Positions 26,168 through 33,723 of a DNA stretch of 35,860 nucleotides are shown piece by piece. The stretch's first letter is position 1. The number at the start of each line of letters is the position of its first letter. The position numbers were made by a program, and so were the translations under genes. This stretch comes from Nostoc sp. S13 (GTDB lineage: Bacteria; Cyanobacteriota; Cyanobacteriia; Cyanobacteriales; Nostocaceae): contig NZ_JAQYWQ010000074.1 in assembly GCF_029379315.1 (NCBI RefSeq), positions 1-35,860 of the forward strand. Direction: 5' to 3'. The notes under the pieces were generated by a model, which worked only from the letters and a program-made list of their open reading frames with translations, ran no database searches and was not told the origin of the DNA.

Positions 26168-26210
26168 AATTTTTATTAGGGAGGGTTGAAAGAGAGCGCT
26201 ACGTTGACAT
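26131..26210 (+). ncRNA. Delocalised homing crRNA: interrupted repeat plus 18-nt tRNA-matching spacer
   Basis: The atypical repeat has its 5' arm at 26131-26162 and its 3' part GGGAGGGTTGAAAG at 26179-26192. AACCCTCC (26139-26146) is exactly complementary to GGAGGGTT (26180-26187). Immediately after the GAAAG end, AGAGCGCTACGTTGACAT (26193-26210) is identical to the tRNA-Val gene (26405 down to 26388 on the minus strand). The next base differs. In type V-K CASTs short spacers of about 17-20 nt on a degenerate repeat guide insertion next to tRNA genes; this one fits in length, position and polarity. Confidence 0.85.
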
Positions 26211-26232
26211 TATCGCTATAGTCTCTGTAAAT

Positions 26233-26347
26233 AAATGACATTAATCTGTCACTGGCACTTAAACGACATCAATTTGTCCCGACGACAGTTAATTAGTCCC
26301 AACGACATTATATCTGTCACCGACGACAAATAATTAGTCACTGTACA
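26233..26347 (-). mobile_element. CAST transposon end beside tRNA-Val (TnsB-site-like repeats, TGTACA terminus)
   Basis: Read inward from the tRNA on the minus strand the end is TGTACAGTGACTAATTATTT, then GTCGTC. It is followed by successive units of the form G(T/G)GAC-A/T-rich-TGTCGT. On the plus strand, units at 26261-26280, 26281-26300, 26301-26320 and 26321-26340 are exactly 20 bp apart, with a fifth at 26233-26252. Cyanobacterial V-K CAST ends start TGTACAGTGAC with the same TGTCGTC-type TnsB sites. Bases 26348-26352 (ACAAA) between the end and the tRNA could be the 5-bp target duplication. The opposite end was not found in the window. Confidence 0.85.
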
Positions 26348-26352
26348 ACAAA

Positions 26353-26426
<74 letters not shown>

Positions 26427-26582
26427 TTAACCACACAATTATTAATACTAGCATATACTTCTGTGTTCAGGCAAGATAAAGACCCAAATCAGGCGAATTC
26501 TATAATTTGACATCTTGCACCTGTGACAAAAACCGGGTTTCTAGCATTGGTAATATGCTTTTCTTAGATCACCCTAGTGTAT

Positions 26583-26742
26583 GATCGATAAGGTTATTCG
26601 GTTCTGGTAGGAATCAGCTACCAGAGGTAACTCTTAAAGTTCGGGGCAAATCCGGCGCTTGGGAGCAACTGTGAACTAATTTGAGATTAAGGAACTAAGT
26701 AATCGAAAATCCCAAATTGAGTAAGTCAGGATGCCCACCGAA
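26583..26742 (+). promoter_or_regulatory. Cobalamin (B12) riboswitch
   Basis: Core blocks are visible in order: GGTTATTCGG with TGGTAGGAATCAG, then GGCAAATCCGGCGC, then GGGAGCAACTGTGA, and AAGTCAGGATGCCCACCG at the 3' end. These correspond to the conserved B12-box elements of the class I cobalamin riboswitch. It ends about 36 nt before the ATG of the DUF1636 gene, with an AT-rich upstream flank suitable for a promoter. It should lower expression of the downstream genes when adenosylcobalamin is abundant. Confidence 0.85.
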
Positions 26743-26778
26743 ATAGATTTATCACTTCCACATATCTGCGAGGTACAG

Positions 26779-27192
26779 ATGACTACTACTGTAAATATTT
26801 CCCCAACTAGTTCCTTGGGTGTTGCTGACCATACTTTATTTGTTTGCAAAACTTGCGCTAGCATTTGGCAAGATGGAAAACGCTTAGGTGAAAGTGGCGG
26901 TGAAAAACTTCTACACCAACTTCAGCAGCTTGCACAAAATTGGGACTTACGAGATGAATTCCCAATTCAGGAAGTTCAATGCATGAGTGCTTGTAATCGT
27001 TCCTGTGTAGTGGCCTTTGCTGCCAAAGGCAAATTAACATATTTATTTGGTGATTTAGCCGTTGATGGTAGTGCATCTGCGGTACTAGAATGTGCTAGTC
27101 AATACTATGTGAAAGCAGATGGTTTACTACCTTGGTCAGAGCGTCCAGAAGCTCTGAAGAAGGGCATTTTGGCAAAGATTCCACCTTTATGA
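26779..27192 (+). CDS. DUF1636 family cysteine-rich metal-binding protein
   Basis: This is a 137-aa protein of the DUF1636 family, a thioredoxin-fold ferredoxin-like group often found with cobalamin genes. Cysteines lie in VCKTCASIW and in VQCMSACNRSCVVAF, a spacing suited to an Fe-S cluster or metal site. The fold continues to a WSERPEALKKGILAKIPP tail typical of the family. ATG 26779 is chosen because GCGAGGTACAG precedes it and the homologous region starts soon after; an upstream frame from 26731 would begin inside the riboswitch. The riboswitch makes it B12-regulated, and cobK follows 276 bp downstream. Exact biochemical role unknown; a cobalt or cofactor-related function is inferred. Confidence 0.85.
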   Translation: MTTTVNISPTSSLGVADHTLFVCKTCASIWQDGKRLGESGGEKLLHQLQQLAQNWDLRDEFPIQEVQCMSACNRSCVVAFAAKGKLTYLFGDLAVDGSASAVLECASQYYVKADGLLPWSERPEALKKGILAKIPPL

Positions 27193-27239
27193 AGAATAAC
27201 TCAGAAGTCAGGAGTCAGAATTCTTTCTGAATTCTGTAC

Positions 27240-27425
27240 GAGTAGCTGATAGCGGAGCGGTAGCGACTCCGCGAGCGTCTGAGTATAAATTAAAACCTTC
27301 TAACCTCGTGGGCAAAAGGAAATTCAAATATTCTTCCTTGTTAAAACTTTATCCCTGTCTTACAAAGTTCAGATGCCTGCGGCGGGCTGTGCCAACGGCG
27401 GAAGCCGCCGCTCCGACTTTGCGCT
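27240..27425. repeat. Dispersed repeats between the DUF1636 gene and cobK
   Basis: Two GC-rich repeat pieces are seen. One is near 27248-27285, with GCGGAGCGGTAGCGACTCCGC (a fold-back of GCGGAG and CTCCGC). The other is near 27372-27420, with TGCCTGCGGCGGGCTGTGCC followed by GCGGAAGCCGCCGC. They are of Nostocales short-repeat type and contain no ORF. They may separate or process the transcript between the two genes. Confidence 0.5.
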
Positions 27426-27468
27426 TTATGGGTAGAGTATTCTGAATCCTGACTCTTTTTTTATCTCA

Positions 27469-28218
27469 ATGATGCGCGTTTTGATTCTGGGTGGAACGGG
27501 AGATGCCGCAGAACTAGCTGCCAGAGTGGCGACTATCCAAGGGTTAGAAGCAATCACGTCTCTAGCCGGTCGCACCCGTAAACCATCAGTTCCGTTGGGC
27601 GATTTACGGGTTGGAGGCTTTGGTGGTGTGGCTGGATTGGCTAGCTATATGCGAGTAATGCAAATTGACTTATTAATTGATGCAACCCATCCTTTTGCTA
27701 CCCAGATTTCATTCAATGCGGCAGATGCTGCAACCGAAGTCGGAGTACCCCGTCTGATGTTAATTCGTCCGCCTTGGGAAAAAGTAAGTGGCGATCGCTG
27801 GATTGAAGTTGACAGCGTTGAAGCCGCAGCAGCATCTGTAGCAAACCAGGCACAGCAAGTATTTTTGACAGTTGGTAGGCAAGAACTCGCCGCTTTTGCT
27901 CATCTAGAGAAAATTTGGTTTCTGATGCGGATGATTGACCCCCCTACCGATGATGCTTTAGTACCACCGGGAATGATATTGTGCGATCGCGGGCCTTTTA
28001 CCCTCAATAATGAGAGACAAATCCTAATTCACAACAACATTGATACTATCGTCAGTAAAAATAGCGGTGGCGATGCCACAAACCCCAAGATTATTGCAGC
28101 GCGAGAACTGAACCTGAAGGTTGTTATGGTAAATCGTCCAGCCATACCGCCAGGGGAACAAGTTACTGATGTTGATGGTGCTTTGGCATGGCTATTTGAT
28201 AAGTTGCATAACTGCTGA
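27469..28218 (+). CDS. cobK: CobK/CbiJ, precorrin-6A (cobalt-precorrin-6A) reductase
   Basis: This 249-aa enzyme reduces the macrocycle of (cobalt-)precorrin-6A in cobalamin synthesis. The N-terminus RVLILGGTGDAAELAARV is the NAD(P)H-binding signature of the family. Further hallmarks are DLLIDATHPFATQIS, the RPPWEK segment, VFLTVGRQELAAF, and SKNSGGDATNPKIIAARELNLKVVMVNRP near the C-terminus. Two consecutive ATGs (27469 and 27472) are possible starts; neither has a strong ribosome site. Its position downstream of the B12 riboswitch and DUF1636 gene suggests common control by the cofactor, though 276 bp of repeat-rich DNA separate them. Confidence 0.93.
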   Translation: MMRVLILGGTGDAAELAARVATIQGLEAITSLAGRTRKPSVPLGDLRVGGFGGVAGLASYMRVMQIDLLIDATHPFATQISFNAADAATEVGVPRLMLIRPPWEKVSGDRWIEVDSVEAAAASVANQAQQVFLTVGRQELAAFAHLEKIWFLMRMIDPPTDDALVPPGMILCDRGPFTLNNERQILIHNNIDTIVSKNSGGDATNPKIIAARELNLKVVMVNRPAIPPGEQVTDVDGALAWLFDKLHNC

Positions 28219-28236
28219 TCAGACAAGGAAAAAACC

Positions 28237-28262
28237 AACTGCCGCATTAGAGCAGTTTTCAT
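28237..28262 (+). terminator. Probable terminator after cobK
   Basis: AACTGC (28237-28242) pairs with GCAGTT (28252-28257), followed by TTCATTTATTTG. It is a short stem with a T-rich tail 19 bp after the cobK stop. Confidence 0.45.
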
Positions 28263-28360
28263 TTATTTGAATCACATCTGTCGTCGGGTCATAGCATTGC
28301 TCATAAGTGTCAGCTTAGAGCAATCGCCATGTAATTCAAAATTTATTTGCTTTTTTAAGC

Positions 28361-29260
28361 TTAACCCAATATTATTTTATCAATCATATTTAATATATCC
28401 GGGTCTTTCGTCATATCAAACTTCCTGGCAAATAGTTTTTCGGATTCTCTAATTTTCTCAAAATCATTTTTTTCTAAAATTTTGGGGTGACCGGAATAAT
28501 CATTAGGCCACTCTATATATGTTAAGTAAGTGTTAATAATTTTTTCCTGAAAAGGTGAATTTACAATTAGAATCTGGTAAAACAATTCATCTGGACAAAA
28601 AGTGTAATTAAAACGGTTAACAAACTTAGGGTTTTGCTTCACAAAATCATTTATCCATTTTATACATTCTCCTGTTAAGCACCAAAATGTTGAACCTCCA
28701 TAAAGAGCAAAACCTTCAGGCAATTTACGTCTTTTCGGTACAAGCAAAAGTAACAATGAATACAAGAAAGAGTTAATACGAGATTTAAACTCACGCTTTT
28801 CAGGGATACGATAAATCTTATTGTTCCAACGGATATACCAACATTCTAATCTTGTTAAACCCCCATGCCATAGAGCATAAGGTAGTGGGAAATACTCTAT
28901 AAATTCTTTACCTTTATTCTCTTGAAAAAACTTTTTAATCTGTTCATTTGACTTAATCAAATAGTCTTGACCTGATAAATATATAACATAATCGAAGTAA
29001 GTATCTGTTTCAACTATTGATTTTATTCCTTCAAGACTAGCTCTGAGAAGACCAAAACTTGCCCATGCTGAACGGTATCTCTTTATGAAAGAGATATTTG
29101 GATAATCCTTGAATTGAGTCCGTACCTGATGATAAAACTTATTATCAGATTTTTTATCTATGTGGATAAAAAATACAACATCATCTGTGTTTAGTTTGTA
29201 AATAAGACGTAATAATTGTTCTGGATATTTATGCGCCAAAATTATATATGCTATTCTCAT
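28361..29260 (-). CDS. GT14-like glycosyltransferase (core-2/I-branching family)
   Basis: This 299-aa protein starts MRIAYIILAHKYPEQLLRLI, the hallmark opening of bacterial core-2/I-branching (GT14-like) enzymes. It continues with VFFIHIDKKSD, RYRSAWASFGLLRASLEGI, and DYVIYLSGQDYLIKS. The C-terminal part contains CPDELFYQIL, a probable catalytic acidic site, and YIEWPNDYSGHPKIL. There is no signal peptide or membrane helix, so it is probably cytoplasmic and transfers a sugar from a nucleotide donor to a surface polysaccharide or glycan; the substrate cannot be told. ATG 29260 is preferred to the TTG directly before it, with AAGGCAG upstream. The region is AT-rich with no HIP1 sites inside and the gene stands alone, which may indicate acquisition. 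Confidence 0.85.
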   Translation of the reverse strand: MRIAYIILAHKYPEQLLRLIYKLNTDDVVFFIHIDKKSDNKFYHQVRTQFKDYPNISFIKRYRSAWASFGLLRASLEGIKSIVETDTYFDYVIYLSGQDYLIKSNEQIKKFFQENKGKEFIEYFPLPYALWHGGLTRLECWYIRWNNKIYRIPEKREFKSRINSFLYSLLLLLVPKRRKLPEGFALYGGSTFWCLTGECIKWINDFVKQNPKFVNRFNYTFCPDELFYQILIVNSPFQEKIINTYLTYIEWPNDYSGHPKILEKNDFEKIRESEKLFARKFDMTKDPDILNMIDKIILG

Positions 29261-29263
29261 CAA

Positions 29264-29991
29264 AACTGCCTTGGTAAGATTACCGCTAGAATCGCGTCAG
29301 AATGGCTTGAAACCCGTCTTAATGTCATACTGCCAATGAAGGAAGATATAATTAAGTCATATCAAGCCTTTATATTGGTATAACCGATTGGCAAGTCCAG
29401 AAGCGATGAAGCAATTATCTCACCTTGTGGGCAATCAGGTACTGCTTTATTTAGGAATGACTGACGGGGGTAGATGCGTCAAAGAACGCTCTATCATAGA
29501 TGTACTAAGTAGTGTATTAGTCGATATCGATATTAACGGCTGTTAGGAAAACGGATTAAACCAATTCGCAATTCGCAATTTGCAATTCCGTTTTGTGACG
29601 GCGATTTTAATTAGGCAGCAGGTTTTAATGCCTGTAGAGGCAGGGGAATTAAACTGAATATACTTTGTTAAAAAATCAAATATTTCCTATCGGTAATCCA
29701 TCTATAATTGCATCTCCAATAACTTTTTGAGAATCGGAAAAACAGTACAGTAAATATCTCATACCTGGTTTGTTGAAATCTCTCTTAGTTTTTATTAGTA
29801 AATAAGATGCGTTTGCCCTGGAGAGAGGGAGAACCTCTTAGGAATACTGACTTTGATTATATAGGAAGTGGCGCGGCAGAGCCGCAAGAGCAATTTTCTG
29901 CAAAATCTAAAATTAATTGACAGAGCTAGTGACTTGATTGCTCTTTTCAATCTAAAATATAAAATCAAAAATTGTGTAACTCCTAACTCTT
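29264..29991. other. Long intergenic region with a possible gene remnant
   Basis: About 730 bp separate the glycosyltransferase from the next gene's 3' end. It contains one short open frame (29406-29546, listed separately) and the AATTCGCAATTCGCAATTTG repeat near 29562. A GCGCGGCAGAGCCGC palindrome lies near 29870. I see no RNA gene or intact CDS otherwise. Confidence 0.5.
29406..29546 (+). pseudogene. Short open frame, possible remnant of a small protein gene
   Basis: The frame reads MKQLSHLVGNQVLLYLGMTD and continues GGRCVKERSIIDVLSSVLVDIDINGC. It can extend upstream through an in-frame TTG at 29388 (LASPEA) back to a stop near 29347. The balanced composition looks protein-like, but it is only 46 codons, has no clear ribosome site and matches no family I know. 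Confidence 0.25.
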
Positions 29992-31758
29992 CTACCCAGC
30001 TAAAGTCCGCGTATAAATTACCTGACCTTGGGAATCATAGAGGAAAAGAGACAGGTTAGCATTGTCACTAATTACAGCTAAAGCTTCCCGTAAGATTTGC
30101 AAGTGATTGGTGACATCAACAGCAGTATCCGAGTTTTTAGAATAAGGATTACCCAAGTTATTTTGCCTTAGTTGGTTATACTCAGAGGTGAGCCGGACAA
30201 TAATTATTGTGTTGTCTATGCTAAATGTGCAAATCCGAATTCGATTAATACAGGTTTTATCTAAGTCGGTACGAGTTTGTTGCAAACTACTAACAACTTG
30301 GAGTTTTTCTTGTGCTTGTTTGAGGGCTACTGAATAGGGTTCAATGAGAGACTGAGCCTGAGTGTAGTACAAGCTATCTTGGGAAACTTTTTTAGCAGTT
30401 TGCAAAGCCTGATCCCAGTATGTTGCTGCTGCTTGCCATTGCTTTTGTTGCTGATAAACTTTGGCTTGGTTGGCAGTGCTAACGGCTTGTTGGTAGGTTT
30501 TAACAGCAAATCCTTCTTTTGTAGCGCGATCGCGTGCTGCGACTAGTTTAGGTTTATAATCTATCAACAGCTTTTGGGCTTCTTGGTATCCAGCGCTAGT
30601 TTGAGGAATGGTATTCAAGGCATTAACTACCACCAGCCAAGTAAACTGCACCTTTTGCAATTCATTCAAGGATTTAGCAGTAGTTTCCTGGTTCTCGGCG
30701 GCGTTGGCTACAGCTTTTGCTGCTGTTAGTTTTTTCAGCCATTTTTCCTCAATAAATATCTGTTGATTTACAGCATGCAAACGGACACGATAACTAAGTA
30801 ATTTACCTTGCACCAGTCCATAGAGTTCACTACTGGAACTTATAGTTTCTAGTGGCCCTATAGCCTGTCGCCATAAGTGTTGCCTAGCTTGTAATTCCTC
30901 TAGGCTATATCCAACTTTTTGTGCCGCCAAGGATGCCGACTGCAAAGCCTTGATCACCAGGTTGATTTTTTCTGCTCGTCCAGACAAACTTGCTTTTAGT
31001 TCTTCTGACACCTGATAACGGGGCGACCAACTAGGAATTACATTCAGGGCTGCACTGGTTGCTGCAAGTTGCTGTTGTACAGCAACTAATTCTTTTTCAG
31101 AGCTGGCGCGGCGCATCAGTTGCGGAGATTTTGTTTTTAATTGCTCGGCATTTTGTATTTCTTTACACTCAGACATCACACAAGGGCGAGTCAATAAGTA
31201 AGTACTACCGCCTAAGACTACAATTCCTATCAATGCTGCACCCAGTAGGATAGGTTTGACTTGGAATGCTGGCTTTGAAGCCGACAAATTCGGCGCATCT
31301 GCAAACGGGTCAAACGGTTCTTCCTCTTTAGTCTCATCGATTGATGGAAAATATGTCAAAGATGATGAGGGGGATGAGGAAGATTTTGCTCCCTTATCTC
31401 CGCCTGCTCCCTTATCTCCGCCTGCTCCCTGATCTCCCCCTGCTCCCCATCCCCCCGTCTGCTTCAACGCTAAAAAACATTTGGCATAAGGGAGTTGTTC
31501 GCCAAAAACTCTGAGGAAACATTGCACCCTCTGCTCTTTGTAGGGTGCTAGAGACTGAAGTACTTCCTCAATTACTGCAAAGATTAATTGAGCGTCAACT
31601 ATTACATCTGATGTATGTTGCGTTAAAATCATTAACCTGTCTTTATTGACGGCACACTGAACCTCGAAGACTTCAGACGTTGATACTTCTACAAGTAATT
31701 GTTCCTGCAAAGTTTTGGCTAAAAGCTGTAAATCTTCCTGCTGGACTGCTACTTTCAT
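29992..31758 (-). CDS. Membrane-anchored hypothetical protein with long coiled-coil-like region (588 aa)
   Basis: No enzymatic family is recognised. The N-terminal 100 residues form a small mixed alpha/beta domain (MKVAVQQEDLQLLAKTL, then VQCAVNKDRLMILTQH and YAKCFLALKQTG). Next comes a low-complexity GAGGDK/GAGGDQ linker encoded by a tandem DNA repeat, then a Ser-rich acidic stretch. One transmembrane helix lies at about 175-195 (ILLGAALIGIVVLGGSTYLL). The remaining 380 residues are Gln/Ala/Leu-rich and mostly helical, with paired-helix repeats (A-x-x-Y-W-D-Q-A-L-x-x-A-like), and end in a small Ile/Thr/Tyr-rich domain. Topology suggests a cytoplasmic N-terminal domain and an extracytoplasmic helical part. 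Start ATG 31758 has GGGAAAGC upstream. It is a single gene with no operon partner. Confidence 0.75.
   Translation of the reverse strand: MKVAVQQEDLQLLAKTLQEQLLVEVSTSEVFEVQCAVNKDRLMILTQHTSDVIVDAQLIFAVIEEVLQSLAPYKEQRVQCFLRVFGEQLPYAKCFLALKQTGGWGAGGDQGAGGDKGAGGDKGAKSSSSPSSSLTYFPSIDETKEEEPFDPFADAPNLSASKPAFQVKPILLGAALIGIVVLGGSTYLLTRPCVMSECKEIQNAEQLKTKSPQLMRRASSEKELVAVQQQLAATSAALNVIPSWSPRYQVSEELKASLSGRAEKINLVIKALQSASLAAQKVGYSLEELQARQHLWRQAIGPLETISSSSELYGLVQGKLLSYRVRLHAVNQQIFIEEKWLKKLTAAKAVANAAENQETTAKSLNELQKVQFTWLVVVNALNTIPQTSAGYQEAQKLLIDYKPKLVAARDRATKEGFAVKTYQQAVSTANQAKVYQQQKQWQAAATYWDQALQTAKKVSQDSLYYTQAQSLIEPYSVALKQAQEKLQVVSSLQQTRTDLDKTCINRIRICTFSIDNTIIIVRLTSEYNQLRQNNLGNPYSKNSDTAVDVTNHLQILREALAVISDNANLSLFLYDSQGQVIYTRTLAG
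31376..31450. repeat. In-frame tandem repeat (18-bp unit) encoding the GAGGDK linker
   Basis: On the plus strand CTCCCTTATCTCCGCCTG is repeated, then varied as CTCCCTGATCTCCCCCTG. This gives about three to four copies of an 18-bp unit inside the minus-strand gene. The frame is preserved, so copy number changes the linker length by six residues (GAGGDK) per unit. It resembles Nostocales intergenic tandem repeats taken into coding sequence. Confidence 0.75.
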
Positions 31759-32407
31759 AGAGCTTTCCCGCTAAATTTCTATATTGTTTTGATTATCTTT
31801 AAGGGGATGAAATAAACTTTTTAGGTTTGTTGAATGCTAATGCACGGTTTAACCAACCACAGTCTGAAAATCTGAACGACCAACTTTCTAACACAAATTC
31901 TGACTTTTCACCAAAAATTAAAAAAGCAGTTATTGTTCGCGTTGCTACATTTTTAGAGTGCTAAATACAAAAATAAATAATCTATCTTCAGATATAAATT
32001 ACAACTAAAAAATGGGAATAATAGAGTTTTTGGGTATTTTCACTGCATTATTTTGCGACAATTAAATTCACAGGAGCTACTGCCCGACAAAATTCTGGTT
32101 GCAGAGCAGTCGTGACAAAATTATCCAAAGGTTAAGAAAAGGATGCTGTGTCAGAGGGTTTTGACAGAAATGCTAGCTATCTTCTATGCTGGGAAACTTA
32201 CTAAGGAGATTAATTACGTGTTCTGGCTCTGGCACAAACAGGTTGAATATCAAAATTAATGTGCTTCATTTACTGAATTCGATAAAATTGATCGGAGAAA
32301 AATAAATTTTTATAGCTGCCAAAAGCTTAATTCTGCAATAAAGGTGCTGCAAAATATTAAGACAGCACTAAGCAAAGGCTGGGAAAGTCTCAATACAAGG
32401 TGTATCA
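31759..32407. promoter_or_regulatory. Divergent promoter region between the 588-aa gene and the sucC-like gene
   Basis: This 650-bp spacer contains no credible ORF. A sigma-70-like promoter candidate for the rightward genes is TTGACA (32161-32166), an 18-bp spacer, and TATGCT (32185-32190). That would leave a leader of roughly 210 nt. No known riboswitch or sRNA was recognised in it. Confidence 0.4.
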
Positions 32408-33634
32408 ATGGATTTATTAGAGTACCAAGTTAAAGAATGGTTTGGGAAGATAGGCATTCCTGTATTGCCCTCGCAACGAATTGACCATCCTACAGATTTG
32501 AAACGTTTAAAAATTCGTTTTCCAATTGTACTGAAATCTCAAGTACATGGAGCGGAGCGGGCAAAAGCTGGTGGAGTCAGGTTTGCGGAGACGACAATCG
32601 ACGCGATAGCAGCTGCTCAAAATATCTTTAGTTTACCAATATGGGGCGAATTGCCGGAAGTTGTGCTGGCAGAATCCCAATACGATGCCACTCAGGAATT
32701 TTATCTAGCGGTGGTTTTAGACACTGCTGTTTGCCGACCAGTGCTTTTAGGTTGCAAAGAAGCAGACATTGATTGGGAATCGGCTGGGGAAAGAATGCAC
32801 TATGTCGTTGTAGATCAGGAATTCTCGCCATTTTATGCCCGACGACTGGCTTTGAAAATGGGTTTGCAAGGGACGCTGATGCAGTCGGTAAGCAGCGTTG
32901 TCCAGAAGATGTACCAGTTATTTGTGCAAAAAGACCTGGATTTAGTCGAAATAAATCCCTTGGCAGTCAGTGCGACTAGTCAAGTTATGGCTCTTAATGG
33001 TAAAGTCAGAGTCAACGAACGGGCGATCAAGCGTCATCCCGATCTTGCCGAGATGGCGGCAAAAATTATCAGTCGTCATACCAGTACTGAAATCAACGGT
33101 ATTTTGGGCGACTGGGATGGTGTGCAAATGCATGGGAAAATCGGTATTTTAGGTAATGGTACTGGTTCAGTGATGGCAACTTTGGATTTAGTCGCTAATG
33201 CTGGTGGCAAACCAGGTGTTTGTTTGAATCTACGTCATGCTTTCCTCACAGATACTACACCAACTACCTTCCGCGATCGCCTAGAGACAGGTCTGAAAAT
33301 CCTGGAGGCTGACAAAAGCATTCAAGTAATACTAATTAACTTTATGGGTAGCATTCCTCAAACTGAGGAAGTGGCTGAAGTTATAGCCAGAGTTGTGCAG
33401 CAAGACAACAGCGAACTTCAATCACACGTTGGACATTCTAATGGTAGTAAAAGTCGGCGAGAGCGGAATTTTTCACCCTTAGTTGTCCGTCTTGCTGGTT
33501 CTGAATTTAATGTTGCTAGAAAATATTTAGCAACACTAAAAACCTATAGCGACGCGCTCCTGGTGGTAGAAAATTTAGATGAGGCAGTGGCGGCAGCAGT
33601 TCGTCTTGCTAAACCAACGGCTAATAAGAAGTAG
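32408..33634 (+). CDS. sucC: Divergent succinyl-CoA synthetase beta-like (ATP-grasp) protein
   Basis: This is a 408-aa homologue of the beta subunit of ADP-forming succinyl-CoA ligase. The ATP-grasp N-terminus has MDLLEYQVKEWFGKIGIPVL and KSQVHGAERAKAGGVRFAET, where canonical SucC has QVHAGGRGKAGGVK. EINPLAV (a metal/nucleotide site) is intact. In the C-terminal flavodoxin-like domain GNGTGSVMATLDLVANAGG is close to the usual motif, but the following FLDVGGGA-type segment is replaced by CLNLRHAF. It lies 90 bp upstream of the SucD-like gene, so they probably form a heterodimer. Because the partner lacks its catalytic His, the pair may bind nucleotide or acyl-CoA without normal synthetase activity, or use another ligand. 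Symbol by homology only. Confidence 0.75.
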   Translation: MDLLEYQVKEWFGKIGIPVLPSQRIDHPTDLKRLKIRFPIVLKSQVHGAERAKAGGVRFAETTIDAIAAAQNIFSLPIWGELPEVVLAESQYDATQEFYLAVVLDTAVCRPVLLGCKEADIDWESAGERMHYVVVDQEFSPFYARRLALKMGLQGTLMQSVSSVVQKMYQLFVQKDLDLVEINPLAVSATSQVMALNGKVRVNERAIKRHPDLAEMAAKIISRHTSTEINGILGDWDGVQMHGKIGILGNGTGSVMATLDLVANAGGKPGVCLNLRHAFLTDTTPTTFRDRLETGLKILEADKSIQVILINFMGSIPQTEEVAEVIARVVQQDNSELQSHVGHSNGSKSRRERNFSPLVVRLAGSEFNVARKYLATLKTYSDALLVVENLDEAVAAAVRLAKPTANKK

Positions 33635-33723
33635 TCAAGAGAGCATTGAGAAACGGAGTAATCCGCCATTATTTTCAGACTAAATGCTATGGCACTGGGT
33701 TGCCAAACTTACGGTAATTTTTT

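Noticed and set aside
29868..30059. 63-codon plus-strand frame near the end of the 588-aa gene
   Set aside because: It overlaps the minus-strand gene's 3' end, starts in a dispersed palindrome and has no ribosome site.
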